Source of the DNA: Chryseobacterium indologenes
GTDB taxonomy: Bacteria > Bacteroidota > Bacteroidia > Flavobacteriales > Weeksellaceae
Length of the DNA: 64,000 nt
Assembly: GCF_002025665.1 (NCBI RefSeq)
Contig: NZ_CP018786.1
Coordinates: 5,250,749-5,314,748 of the forward strand
Direction: 5' to 3'
The position numbers and the translations under genes are program-made. How positions within the stretch are numbered: the first letter of the stretch is position 1; every line of letters begins with the position of its first letter. The notes beneath the pieces were generated by a model, which saw nothing but the letters and a program-made list of their open reading frames with translations, had not been told where the DNA came from and searched no databases. Shown piece by piece: positions 52,833-62,409 of this stretch.

Positions 52833-53600
52833 TTATCTTTTTCTCAATTCATCCAAATGATCCCATATATCATCCTTTTTCTTGTAAGGAAGTTCCATAA
52901 AGTCTTCAGGATGATTTTCTTTGTATTCCTGCCACAATTTATCATCCTTTTCGCTGTAATAATTCGGAAACTCCCAGATGAACTTTTTCTTCTTTTCGCC
53001 GACATTTTTAAAGGCAAATGCAATAATACTGCCTACTACAGCTCCGGAAAGATGGGCCTGCCATGAAATTTTACTCGGTTCCTGCATATTGTAAAACAAT
53101 TCTTCGGGAAGCATCCCCCAAATCAAACTGCCATAATAAAGCACAACAAGCATTGAAATAGTGAGAAGTTTCGTATTCCATTTAAATACCCCGCTGAAGA
53201 ATAGGAAAAAAGCGAGTACATAAACTACACCACTGGCTCCGATGGTACAAGTGTACATATATTCACCTGTAAGAATATCAATGGGAGGAAGAAGCCATAC
53301 CAAAAGTCCCGTTGCCAGCCAGCCGATGATAAAGACTTTGTTGGCAACCAATGGATAAAACTGATACAGCAAAAACATAAGTGCTGCTATGGGAATAGAA
53401 TTTCCTATAATATGATCAATATTTCCATGTAAAAGGGGAGAAGTAACCACGCCAAGCAATCCCTCAGGTAAGAGAGGAATAATGGCTCCAAAACAGCTTT
53501 GAAAAAAGCCCTGCATTTGTAAAAAATACCCGAACCACATCGCTGAAAGCATCAGTAATGGGTATATAACCGCTCTTTTGGAAATTACATTTTTGAACAT
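52833..53600 (-). CDS. Rhomboid-family intramembrane serine protease
   Basis: 255 residues with six spans. The active-site Ser123 is in GASG (121-124), the partner His183 in WQAHLSGAVVGS, and the loop-1 motif is seen as LHGNIDHIIGNS (normally H....H...N). After the membrane part a soluble tail of about 50 residues holds WEFPNYYSEKDDKLWQEYKE. It cuts membrane proteins within the bilayer; the substrate is unknown. It is upstream of dprA on the same strand. Confidence 0.9.
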   Translation of the reverse strand: MFKNVISKRAVIYPLLMLSAMWFGYFLQMQGFFQSCFGAIIPLLPEGLLGVVTSPLLHGNIDHIIGNSIPIAALMFLLYQFYPLVANKVFIIGWLATGLLVWLLPPIDILTGEYMYTCTIGASGVVYVLAFFLFFSGVFKWNTKLLTISMLVVLYYGSLIWGMLPEELFYNMQEPSKISWQAHLSGAVVGSIIAFAFKNVGEKKKKFIWEFPNYYSEKDDKLWQEYKENHPEDFMELPYKKKDDIWDHLDELRKR

Positions 53601-53822
53601 GTGGATTTTACGTCAAATCAAAAGCCAATAATAAATTTCGGAAAATTTGTCGATGAATTCGTTCCTACCGATCTGATTTTAAGACAAAAGGTATTAAATT
53701 TAACTTTTGAACTTATTATTTTGGCATTGATTTTATAGAAATATCTTGTTATGAGGAGATTAAACTTTATTGAAATTCGATTCTTTTACAGCTGAATTTA
53801 CCTTTAAAAAAAATTATATTAA

Positions 53823-53830
53823 TATTTTTG
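53823..53830 (+). promoter_or_regulatory. -7 element for the first DUF3078 gene
   Basis: TATTTTTG fits TAnnTTTG and lies 21 bases before the ATG. No clear TTG is found upstream. The remaining part of the 251-base gap back to the rhomboid start holds nothing recognisable. Confidence 0.4.
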
Positions 53831-53851
53831 CATTGAAAATTATTTAGAGTA

Positions 53852-54778
53852 ATGAAGAAGTTTTTATTGATTCTTTCCTGTTTTATAGGAATATATGCTA
53901 GTGCACAAGAAGAATTGAAAAAAGATTCCGTAGTAGTAGACACTGTTAAATACTGGTCGGTTTTAGGAAAAAATACATTAATGATTAACCAGGCTGCCTT
54001 TTCAAACTGGGTTGGAGGTGGAGCCAACAACGTCGGATGGCTAGCCGGTACCAATTATAACCTCACCTATGAAAAAGACAAAGATCTCTGGGAAAATATC
54101 ATTGTTCTTGGGTATGGTCAGAATGATACAAAAGGACTTGGAATAAGAAAGACACAGGATGTTATCAATGTTTCTACCAATTATGGGAGAAAATTTTCGA
54201 AAAGCTGGTACTTCTCTTTAGGAGCTGGTTTGCAATCACAGTTTGCGGCAGGATATGAAGATGGAAATAACCCTGAAGCCAAAAAAATCTCAAACTTTAT
54301 GGCTCCTGGCTATGTAAACGTCGGGATGGGTATCACGTACAGGCCCAATGATGATCTTACGGTAACTTTGCGTCCTACCAACGCCAGATGGACGTTTGTA
54401 TTGGATAAAGACCTTCAGACAGCAGGGAGCTATGGTTTAAAAAATGATGGAGATACTTCTTTATTACAATTCGGTTTTCTGGGTACAGCCATGTATAAAC
54501 TAAAAATAATGGAAGATATTTATTTAACCAATACAGCTTCTGTCTTTTCAAATTATCTTGATCATCCGGAAAGGCTGGTTCTTGCCTATGGAGCTCTATT
54601 AAACCTGAAGGTAAATAAATATATTTCATCCAATGTAACAGTAGATTTACTCTACGATCATAATCAGATAGAAAAAACACAGCTGAAGCAGACTCTTGGA
54701 ATCGGATTTGCGTATACACTGGAAAATGGGGTAAAACGTTCTGATCGTAAAGATAGCCAGTGGTGGATCAAAAAATAG
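53852..54778 (+). CDS. DUF3078 outer-membrane-type protein, copy 1
   Basis: 308 residues. Signal peptide 1-19 (ending YASAQ). The mature part has the DUF3078 hallmark AAFSNWVGGGANNVGWLAG followed by alternating amphipathic strands (NLTYEKDKDLWENIIVLGYG, YFSLGAGLQSQF, YRPNDDLTVTLRPTNARWTF and LGIGFAYTLENG). The pattern points to a beta-barrel in the outer membrane. It is a paralogue of the next gene, with most residues identical. The function of the family is unknown. Confidence 0.88.
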   Translation: MKKFLLILSCFIGIYASAQEELKKDSVVVDTVKYWSVLGKNTLMINQAAFSNWVGGGANNVGWLAGTNYNLTYEKDKDLWENIIVLGYGQNDTKGLGIRKTQDVINVSTNYGRKFSKSWYFSLGAGLQSQFAAGYEDGNNPEAKKISNFMAPGYVNVGMGITYRPNDDLTVTLRPTNARWTFVLDKDLQTAGSYGLKNDGDTSLLQFGFLGTAMYKLKIMEDIYLTNTASVFSNYLDHPERLVLAYGALLNLKVNKYISSNVTVDLLYDHNQIEKTQLKQTLGIGFAYTLENGVKRSDRKDSQWWIKK

Positions 54779-54802
54779 TTTAGAAAACTTATTTTATAAT
54801 TA

Positions 54803-54835
54803 AAAACACTTCAAAAATGAGGTGTTTTTTCTTTT
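54803..54835 (+). terminator. Terminator between the two DUF3078 genes
   Basis: AAAACACTTC pairs with GAGGTGTTTT (one G-U) around AAAAAT, followed by a T-run to 54835. The two paralogues are therefore separate transcription units, each with its own -7 box. Confidence 0.75.
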
Positions 54836-54983
54836 TAAAATACTGTAGTTTTAAGTTGATTTAAGTTTGATAGTTAATGGTTTTGGTTGTAAATACCTTG
54901 TTTTCAGTTGTTTGTAATGTTGTTTTTCGATTATGTTAAATTCATTTTAAAGTGAATTTTATGATGGCGTAAATTATTATTTA

Positions 54984-54991
54984 TACATTTG
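54984..54991 (+). promoter_or_regulatory. -7 element for the second DUF3078 gene
   Basis: TACATTTG fits TAnnTTTG and lies 15 bases before the ATG. There is no clear TTG partner. Confidence 0.45.
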
Positions 54992-55006
54992 TAATAAATC
55001 AACATT

Positions 55007-55930
55007 ATGAAAAAACTTTTATTGATCAGTTCTATCTCTTTTGGGGTTGTAGCGTTCGCTCAGGAGGCTAAGACAGAAACTCCGGCATCAGACACCGTTA
55101 AAGCATGGTCTATTCAGGGACAAAATACATTAATGCTTAATCAGGCTGCCTTTTCAAACTGGGTAGGAGGTGGAGCCAACAATGTTGGGTGGCTTGCTGG
55201 TGTTAATTACAACCTGACGTATGAAAAAGGGAAAGATCTTTGGGAAAATATTATTATTCTGGGTTACGGACAAAATAACACGCAGGGAACTGGAGTAAGA
55301 AAGACTCAGGATGTTATTAACCTGTCTACAAACTATGGTAGAGAATTTGCCAAGCATTGGTATTTGTCTGCAGGCGCAGGGCTTCAGACTCAGTTTGCTC
55401 CGGGTTATGAAGATGGAAATAATCCTGATGCTAAAAAGATTTCTAATTTTATGGCTCCCGGATATCTGAGTGTAGGAGCTGGGGTTACTTATCGTCCTAA
55501 TGACAATCTTACCGTGACTTTACGCCCGGCAAATGCAAGATGGACTTTTGTTTTAGACGAAGATCTTCAGAAAGCGGGAACTTATGGTCTTAAAAATGAT
55601 GGAGATTCTTCTCTTTTCCAATTCGGTTTCCTGGGAACAGCAATGTATAAGCTGAAGATTATGGAGAACATTACCTTGCTGAATACGGCTTCTGTATTTT
55701 CAAATTATCTTGATCATCCGGAAAGACTGGTTCTTGGATACAGCGGAGTTTTAAGCATGAAAATCAATAAATATATTTCTACCAATGTTACCCTGGATCT
55801 TTTGTATGATCATAATCAGATATGGAAGACCCAGTTGAAGCAGACTTTAGGTGTAGGATTGGCTTATAATTTTGATAATGGTAAGAAACGTTCGGATAAT
55901 AAAGATAACCAAGGTTGGTTAAAGAAATAA
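55007..55930 (+). CDS. DUF3078 outer-membrane-type protein, copy 2
   Basis: 307 residues with signal peptide 1-18 (ending AFAQ). It carries the same hallmark AAFSNWVGGGANNVGWLAG and the same strand order as copy 1. Differences concentrate in the N-terminal linker (KTETPASDTVKAWSIQGQ) and in single strand positions. The high identity and adjacency show a tandem duplication, while separate promoters and terminators suggest different regulation. It ends KKRSDNKDNQGWLKK. Confidence 0.88.
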   Translation: MKKLLLISSISFGVVAFAQEAKTETPASDTVKAWSIQGQNTLMLNQAAFSNWVGGGANNVGWLAGVNYNLTYEKGKDLWENIIILGYGQNNTQGTGVRKTQDVINLSTNYGREFAKHWYLSAGAGLQTQFAPGYEDGNNPDAKKISNFMAPGYLSVGAGVTYRPNDNLTVTLRPANARWTFVLDEDLQKAGTYGLKNDGDSSLFQFGFLGTAMYKLKIMENITLLNTASVFSNYLDHPERLVLGYSGVLSMKINKYISTNVTLDLLYDHNQIWKTQLKQTLGVGLAYNFDNGKKRSDNKDNQGWLKK

Positions 55931-55959
55931 AACAGAAAGATAATCTGTAATAAAAATAA

Positions 55960-55990
55960 AAAAGCACTTCGAAAAGAAGTGCTTTTTGTA
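55960..55990. terminator. Terminator after the second DUF3078 gene
   Basis: AAAAGCACTTC (55960-55970) pairs with GAAGTGCTTTT (55976-55986) with loop GAAAA, and T follows on the plus strand. The sufD stop codon lies just 17 bases beyond, so it may also end the suf transcript. Confidence 0.85.
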
Positions 55991-56006
55991 TCAATATATA
56001 TAAGTC

Positions 56007-57341
56007 TTAGAATTCTATATCAACTCCTAATTTTTCAGCTAATAGCTTGGAAATTTTATCTTTTAGAGGTTCTATATCAATGTTTTGCATTGCATCATTA
56101 GCGAAAGCATATAAAAGTAATGCCTGAGCTTCTTTTTTAGAAATTCCTCTTGCTCTCAGATAGAATAAAGCATCTTCATTCAATTGACCTACTGTACAAC
56201 CGTGAGAACATTTTACATCGTCTGCAAAGATTTCTAACTGAGGTTTGGTATCAATACTTGCCCCTTCGCTTAGCAATACGTTGTTATTCTGCTGATAAGC
56301 ATTTGTTTTCTGAGCAATTTTGTCCACAAAAACTTTTCCGTTGAAAACTCCGTGAGCATTCCCATCAAAGATTCCTTTGTAGTTCTGGTAACTTTCACAG
56401 TTCGGGAAGTTATGGTGAACCGCCGTATGGTGATCTACCAACTGATCTTTCCCGATAATGGTGATTCCGTTCATGAATGAATTGATATTAGATCCATTAT
56501 GAATAAAATCAAGGTTGTTTCTTACCAGTTTACCTCCGAAAGAGAATGTGTTTACCGTTGTTAAACTGTCTTTCTCCTGTCTTGCAAAAGTATTGTCGAT
56601 AAGATAGGTTGTGTTGTTATCGTTCTGAAGTTTGTGCCAGTCAGCCTTTGCATTAGGGTATGTAAAGATCTCCGTTACAGAGTTTGTTAATACGTAAGTG
56701 CTGTCAAAATTGTGATGGCTTTCAATGACCTCTACTTTAGCTCCTTCTTCTACGATCAAAAGGTTTCTTGTATTGTAAAACGTGTTTTCCTCCTGATTCT
56801 GAGAAATATAAAAAACGTGGATTGGCTTTTCAATCACTACATTTTTAGGAACTTTAAGGAAGAAACCATATTTGCAGTAAGCAAGGTTCAGGTTCGTAAA
56901 AGCCTGTTCTTTGGAAGCAATCGTATTGAAATACTTTTCAAAAACCTCTTTATGCTTCTCATCATTCAATGCATAATTGAATGAAAGGAATTCTACATTC
57001 TCAATAGAAACTTTAGATAGCTCCTTGTGAAGCTTACCGTTTACAAAAACAATCCAATCAAAATTTTCTTCTCCAAGGTGCAGTTCATCAAACTGCTCTT
57101 TAGTGATATTGTGGCTCTCTTTCGGGAAGAAGTTGTAGCTTTTTTCCGTGATTTCCTTTAGATTGGTATATTTATATTCTTCGTCTTTTTTTGTCGGAAA
57201 ACCAAGGTTTGCAAATCTTTGAAGAGCAGCTTTTCTGCTGTCGTCCAGAAACCTGTGACGAAGACTCTCCAAAAATTCATTATGGTTCTCTATAATTTGT
57301 TCTTTTAATGCCATTACTGGTATATCTGTGGTTTGCACCAT
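56007..57341 (-). CDS. sufD: Fe-S cluster assembly scaffold protein SufD
   Basis: 444 residues, intact. Helical N-terminus (LRHRFLDDSRKAALQRFANL, then GFPTKKDEEYKYTNLKEI), a right-handed beta-helix core (GAKVEVIESHHNFDS, GITIIGKDQLVDHHTAVHHN, YQNYKGIFDGNAHGVFNGKV) and the SufBD end CSHGCTVGQLNEDALFYLRA. The conserved CSHG in SufD helps iron entry in the SufB-SufC2-SufD scaffold. It is the last gene of the suf operon in this window, 137 bases after sufC. Confidence 0.95.
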   Translation of the reverse strand: MVQTTDIPVMALKEQIIENHNEFLESLRHRFLDDSRKAALQRFANLGFPTKKDEEYKYTNLKEITEKSYNFFPKESHNITKEQFDELHLGEENFDWIVFVNGKLHKELSKVSIENVEFLSFNYALNDEKHKEVFEKYFNTIASKEQAFTNLNLAYCKYGFFLKVPKNVVIEKPIHVFYISQNQEENTFYNTRNLLIVEEGAKVEVIESHHNFDSTYVLTNSVTEIFTYPNAKADWHKLQNDNNTTYLIDNTFARQEKDSLTTVNTFSFGGKLVRNNLDFIHNGSNINSFMNGITIIGKDQLVDHHTAVHHNFPNCESYQNYKGIFDGNAHGVFNGKVFVDKIAQKTNAYQQNNNVLLSEGASIDTKPQLEIFADDVKCSHGCTVGQLNEDALFYLRARGISKKEAQALLLYAFANDAMQNIDIEPLKDKISKLLAEKLGVDIEF

Positions 57342-57478
57342 TTTTTCTTTTTTTATTAACTAAAATATTGTTATTCCGAGGAATAGGAAACCCAATTTTT
57401 AATAGTAGAGACTCTTTTTTGCTACATTGTATGAATGATTGTGAAAAAAGGTTATCTCTGAAATAATATATATTCTTC

Positions 57479-58221
57479 TTAGTTAAGAAGCCAGTCGTAA
57501 CCTTTTTCTTCAAGTTCTAATGCTAAAGACTTGTCACCTGTTTTGATGATTTTTCCATCTGCTAAAACGTGAACGAAATCAGGCTGAATATAGTTTAGCA
57601 ATCTCTGATAGTGCGTAATCAAAAGAACTGCATTCCCTTCATTTTTAAAATGATTTACTCCATCTGCCACGATTCTTAAAGCATCGATATCCAATCCTGA
57701 ATCTGTTTCATCAAGAATAGCCAGCTTAGGATTAAGCATCATCATCTGGAAAATTTCATTTCTTTTCTTCTCACCTCCGGAGAATCCCTCGTTCAATGAT
57801 CTTGAAAGGAAATCTTTTTTAATTCCTAATTTTCAGATTTCTCGCGGATTAATGCAAGCATTTCTTTTGCCGGCATTTCTTCCAGTCCGTTTGCTTTTCT
57901 CGTCTCGTTCAAAGCAGCTTTGATAAAGTTCGTTACAGAAACTCCCGGAATTTCCACTGGATACTGGAAAGAAAGGAAAATCCCTTTGTGAGCTCTATCT
58001 TCAGGAGCTTCTTCACTGATGTCTTGTCCTTCGAAAAGAATTTCTCCACCAGTCACTTCGTAATCTTCTTTTCCTGCGATTACAGAAGAAAGGGTAGATT
58101 TACCAGCTCCGTTGGGTCCCATGATCGCGTGAACTTCGCCCGGCTTTATTTCAAGATTAATACCTTTTAATATTTCTGCGCCATCTTCAATTTTGGCGTG
58201 AAGGTCTTTAATTTGTAACAT
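57479..58221 (-). pseudogene. sufC: SufC ATPase, one-base frameshift as sequenced
   Basis: The intended protein is 247 residues from the ATG at 58221 (MLQIKDLHAKIEDG). The first half has Walker A MGPNGAGKST and Q-loop SFQYPVEIPGVSV; the second half, in another frame, has the ABC signature NEGFSGGEKKRNE, Walker B LAILDETDSGLD and LITHYQRLL. The frame breaks at 57830-57833, where four T on the plus strand should be five; adding one base joins ...REKSEK to LGIKKDFLSRSLNEGFS. SufC is essential in SUF-only organisms, so an error in the sequence is more likely than a dead gene. It powers the SufBCD scaffold. Confidence 0.88.
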
Positions 58222-58392
58222 TCTTGCTAACTTTTGCTTTTTATAATTGTATGAGCTTCTTTCCTTTAGGTACACATCGTCTTTGTATTAGGATATCTCC
58301 TCAATAGACGGACAGAAGCTTTTTATATTTTATGTTTATAATAATCTTCAACGAAGATTATAACTTATATTTCCGTTTATAACGGTTGATCA

Positions 58393-58445
58393 TCAGATAA
58401 AAACTCTGAAAACCTTGCCTTTAAAATCAGTTTGTTTTTATCTGA
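58393..58445. repeat. Perfect inverted repeat between sufB and sufC
   Basis: TCAGATAAAAAC (58393-58404) and GTTTTTATCTGA (58434-58445) are perfect twelve-base arms 29 bases apart. A second small hairpin ATAATCTTC/GAAGATTAT sits at 58341-58361. They lie in the 244-base gap between sufB and the sufC start, inside one presumed operon, so they may set relative mRNA levels or stability. No classic T-run follows either stem on the minus strand. Confidence 0.6.
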
Positions 58446-58465
58446 AGGGTTCTTTTTTGATCATA

Positions 58466-59914
58466 TTATCCTACTGAACCTTCTAATGAAATCTCAAGTA
58501 ATTTCTGAGCTTCAATAGCAAATTCCATTGGAAGCTTGTTCAAAACTTCTTTGCTGAAACCATTCACAATCAGAGCAATGGCTCTTTCTGTATCAATACC
58601 TCTCTGGTTACAGTAGAAAATCTGATCTTCCCCAATCTTTGAAGTCGTTGCCTCGTGCTCTAACTGTGCTGTAGGATCTTTGATTTCAATATAAGGGAAA
58701 GTATGAGCTCCACATTCATTACCCATCAATAAAGAGTCACATTGTGAGAAGTTTCTTGCTCCTTTTGCTGAAGGCATTACTTTCACCTGTCCTCTGTATG
58801 AGTTTTGTGATTTCCCGGCAGAAATACCTTTTGAAATAATCGTTGATTTGGTATTCTTTCCGATGTGGATCATTTTTGTTCCTGTATCTGCATACTGGTG
58901 GTTGTTAGTAACTGCAATAGAGTAGAATTCTCCGATAGAATTGTCTCCTTTAAGGATACAAGACGGATATTTCCATGTTACTGCAGAACCTGTTTCTACC
59001 TGTGTCCATGAGATTTTTGCATTTCTTTCGCAAAGTCCTCTTTTTCGTTACAAAGTTGAATACACCTCCTTTTCCTTCTTCGTTACCAGGATACCAGTTC
59101 TGTACCGTTGAATATTTGATCTCGGCATTGTCTAAAGCAATAAGCTCTACAACTGCTGCGTGAAGCTGGTTTTCATCTCTTGATGGAGCTGTACATCCTT
59201 CAAGATAAGAAACATAACTTCCTTCATCAGCTACAAGAAGCGTTCTTTCAAACTGTCCTGTTCCTGCCTGGTTGATACGGAAATAAGTAGAAAGTTCCAT
59301 AGGGCATTTTACCCCTTTAGGAATATAACAGAAACTTCCGTCAGAAAATACTGCGGAATTCAATGCTGCATAAAAGTTATCTCCTCTCGGAACAACTTTT
59401 CCAAGATATTTTCTTACTAAATCAGGGTGGTTTTTAATAGCCTCAGAGATGGAGCAGAAAATAATTCCTTTCTCTGCCAATGTATCCTGGAAAGTGGTTT
59501 TCACAGAAACTGAGTCCATTACAATATCTACGGCAACTCCGGAAAGTCTTTTTTGCTCTTCGATATTAATCCCTAGCTTTGCGAATGTCTTCAACAACTC
59601 AGGATCTACTTCGTCAAGACTTGCCAGTTCTGGCTTTACTTTAGGAGCAGCGTAATAACGGATTGCCTGAAAATCTGGTTTTTTCATATTTGATATTGGC
59701 CCATTCAGGCTCTACCATTTTCTGCCAGATTTTGAAAGATTCAATCGCCATTCAGTCATCCATTCCGGTTCTTCTTTTTTAGCAGAGATGGCACGGATGA
59801 TGTCCTCATTTAAACCAATCGGGAAATCTTCATAATCAATCTTCGTTTCCCAACCGAATTCATATTTTTTATTTCTAGATCGACTCTTAAATCGTCTTCT
59901 GTATATTTACTCAT
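58466..59914 (-). pseudogene. sufB: SufB scaffold protein, four frameshifts as sequenced
   Basis: Start ATG at 59914 (MSKYTEDDLRVDLE), stop at 58466. Correcting four single-base indels gives 482 residues, the usual length: one missing base near 59872, one missing near 59740, one extra in the T run 59679-59684, and one extra in 59041-59045. The gains and losses cancel. Seen after correction: IIRAISAKKEEPEWM, YFRINQAGTGQFERTLLVAD, YLEGCTAPSRDENQLHAAVV, VTKRGLCERNAKISWTQVET, MGNECGAHTFPYIE and QIFYCNQRGIDTERA. SufB carries the nascent Fe-S cluster. A real gene with four exactly balanced shifts would be improbable, so I read this as sequence error. Confidence 0.9.
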
Positions 59915-59998
59915 TACTTTTTTTTAGATTTCAGATTTTTAGATTTCAGAATTCAGAGTAGATCTGAGGTCTGAAATCTAGGATCTAATGTCTTTTCT

Positions 59999-60326
59999 CT
60001 AAAGACTAAATGATTCCCACACCCACATGTTCTGGATGCATTCGGGTTGTTAAAAACAACCCTTTTCCGTTCAATCCTCCTGAATACTCAAGAGTTGTTC
60101 CTGCTAAATAAAGGATGGATTTTTTATCTATAATAATTTTAATGTTATTATCTTCAAAAATCTGATCTGTGTCTGTTTTTTGGTTATCAAACTTTAAAAC
60201 ATACTCTAAACCAGAGCATCCGCCGCTTTTCACCCCTACTCTTATATAATCTTCAGCAGGGTTAAAACCATCTTCCGTCATTAACTGGATGGCTTTCTCC
60301 TTTGCATAGTCTGATACTTTTATCAT
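59999..60326 (-). CDS. SufA/IscA-like A-type Fe-S carrier, two deletions near the 3' end
   Basis: As sequenced the frame gives 106 residues with an odd tail ending at 60006. Restoring one T near 60057-60061 and one G in the GGG near 60015 gives GFVFNNPNASRTCGCGESFSL and a stop at 59999, 109 residues. The three conserved cysteines are then present (GGCSG near residue 37 and the CGCG pair). A-type carriers pass clusters from the SufBCD scaffold to target proteins. As sequenced, the two C-terminal ligands would be lost, which is improbable in a suf locus. The gene lies 85 bases upstream of sufB on the same strand. Confidence 0.85.
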
Positions 60327-60537
60327 TGTATTTATTTAGAATGATTTAATGATGCAAAAATACGAACTAATTTTCGCAATCTCAAATCGAAGATATCTAT
60401 TTTAATGATTCTGTTATTAATAGCAATTCTGAGAGGATAAATTATGTTAAAAAATAATAAATTTAGCCTTTCAATGTGAAGATTTCATTAAGGATTTAAC
60501 CTTGAATCTTATTTTCTATCTATAAAGAAAATTGGTC

Positions 60538-61477
60538 ATGAAACAAAAAATAATAGTTTTTTTGTATTGTTTTTCACCATTGTATCCTATGGACAGACCA
60601 CCAGATTTGTTTATGAAACCTTGGTAAATCCGGATTCAATCAATCTGGTAAGTATGAAAAGTGAGAGAACTTTTCTGGATGTTAAAGGAGATCGTTCCTT
60701 ATTCATCAGTGAAAATAAATTGAAAAGAGACTCTCTTTTTGCAGAACTAAGGTCAGAAATAAAGGAAAACAAGAAAGAGGAAAAAGATTTTTCAAAAATG
60801 GAAGGAAAAAAACATTTTGAACCTACATTTTTTTGAATATTTCATTACCAAGACAATTCCGGATCAGAAAGTGTATTATTATGAGAAGGCTTCCGGAAAA
60901 CAAATTTATTATCAGGAAGACAGACCTGTAAAATGGGAAATCACTAATATGATTGAGAAACAGAATGGATATTCTGCCCAAAAAGCAGTTGCCGAGTTTG
61001 GAGGAAGAGTCTGGACAGCTTGGTTTACTAAAGAAATTCCACTGTCTGACGGTCCTTACAAGTTTTCAGGATTGCCAGGACTGATTGTAAAACTGGAGGA
61101 TGACAAAGGAGATTATAAATTTGATCTTGTGAAAAAGCTTACGCTTAAAAATGCTTTTGAAGAACAGATAAATGCTGATGCTAAGCAAAGTACAAGAATT
61201 AATTTCCATGGTGATAAAGCTGCTCTTGAACTGGAATTCGGTAAAAACAAAAAAAGCGATGGCCGGGAATAATACTGGTGGAAATATGAATTTCGGAGGT
61301 GGAAAAACATGGCGGCGGAATGAATGGTGGTGGAATGAAGGAGGCGGCAACGGAAGTGGTGGAATGCACAGAGGCGGAATGGGTGGAGACAATCAGGGAA
61401 TACCCATGTCACAAGGCTCATCTGTAGAAATACCTTCTTTTACCAATATAGCACAGAATCCAATTGAATTAAAATAA
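60538..61477 (+). pseudogene. GLPGLI-family secreted protein, several frameshifts as sequenced
   Basis: Start ATG at 60538 (MKQKIIVFL); stop 61475-61477. The frame changes in the signal peptide near 60565 and again in the T run at 60828-60834, which holds one T too many. Further shifts are probable in the Gly-rich end near 61255 and 61310-61340. In corrected frames the protein has a signal peptide ending VSYGQ, the body RFVYETLVNPDSINLVSM, the family mark FSGLPGLIVKLEDDKGDYKF and a Gly-rich tail ending NIAQNPIELK. It is a paralogue of the next gene, 12 bases downstream. The role of GLPGLI proteins is unknown. Confidence 0.8.
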
Positions 61478-61489
61478 ATAAAAATATAA

Positions 61490-62343
61490 ATGAAAAAATT
61501 AGGTATTATCGCATTGGCACTGTTCATACAGAATGTTTCTGCACAGACAAACAGGTTTGTGTATCAGGTGACTATGAAGCCTGATGCTGAAAATAAAACA
61601 GATATCAAAACTGAAAATGCTTATCTGGATATTTCTCCGGAAAAATCAGTGTTTTATTCTGAAAACAGAATCAAAAGAGACTCCATTATGCAAAAAGCAT
61701 TTCAAGGTGGGGGCGGAAGAGGAAGTATCAACAGAGATCAGATGGAAGGTTTGAGAACGAATATCAACTATTCTGTAGAAAAGGATAAGACGAACCAAAA
61801 AACATATTTTAAAGACAGAATAGGACGTGATCTCTATTCTTATGAAGAAGACAGACCTCTGAACTGGAAAATTGGATCAGAAACCAGAAAAATTGGCGAT
61901 TACAAAGTTCAGAAAGCTGAAACCGAGTTTGGAGGAAGAAAATGGACTGCATGGTTTACGACAGATCTTCCTTATCAGGACGGACCTTATAAGTTCGGAG
62001 GGCTTCCTGGACTGATTGTAAAAGTGGAAGATGATAAAGGAGATTATTCTTTTGATTTAATGAAAAACTATAAAATTGCTGAGTTTCCAACATTGAACCA
62101 GTTTGGAAATACTTTAAAAGTAAAAAGAACAGATTATTTAAAGCAGCAGCAAAAGTTTAAAACTGATCCAATGTCATTCATGAGTCAGGGTGCGGAGGGA
62201 TCAGTGCTCCGATGAGAGTAGGCGGAGGTGGAAGAGGCCCCGGAGGTGGTGGAAACCAGAATCCTTCCGATATGAGAAAGAGAATGGAAGAAAGGGTAAA
62301 AGAAGAAGCCAAGAAAAATTCCAATCCAATCGAATTGCAATAA
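61490..62343 (+). CDS. GLPGLI-family secreted protein, one frameshift near the end
   Basis: Signal peptide 1-18 (ending VSAQ). Mature part: RFVYQVTMKPDAENKTDIK, YLDISPEKSVFYSENRIKRD, YSYEEDRPLNWKIGSE, then WTAWFTTDLPYQDGPYKFGG and the family mark GLPGLIVKVEDDKGDYSF. As sequenced the frame stops at 62215. Adding one G near 62187 (GGTGCGG to GGTGGCGG) continues it to 62343 through a Gly-rich stretch and KRMEERVKEEAKKNSNPIEL, matching the end of the neighbouring copy. It is the second of two tandem paralogues. Confidence 0.85.
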
Positions 62344-62347
62344 ATAA

Positions 62348-62382
62348 AAAATGCGGTCTTAAGCTAAGACCGCATTTTATTT
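62348..62382. terminator. Terminator after the second GLPGLI gene
   Basis: Perfect fourteen-base arms AAAATGCGGTCTTA (62348-62361) and TAAGACCGCATTTT (62365-62378), loop AGC, then A/T. It also faces the end of the minus-strand peptidase gene 28 bases away, so it may serve both. Confidence 0.9.
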
Positions 62383-62409
62383 TATATCATCACAATAATT
62401 GTGATAAAA

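Noticed and set aside
58466..59914. Real pseudogenisation of sufB
   Set aside because: Four homopolymer indels that cancel exactly, an otherwise perfectly conserved protein, and similar damage in every neighbour argue for sequence error. It would also leave no Fe-S assembly in a SUF-only organism.
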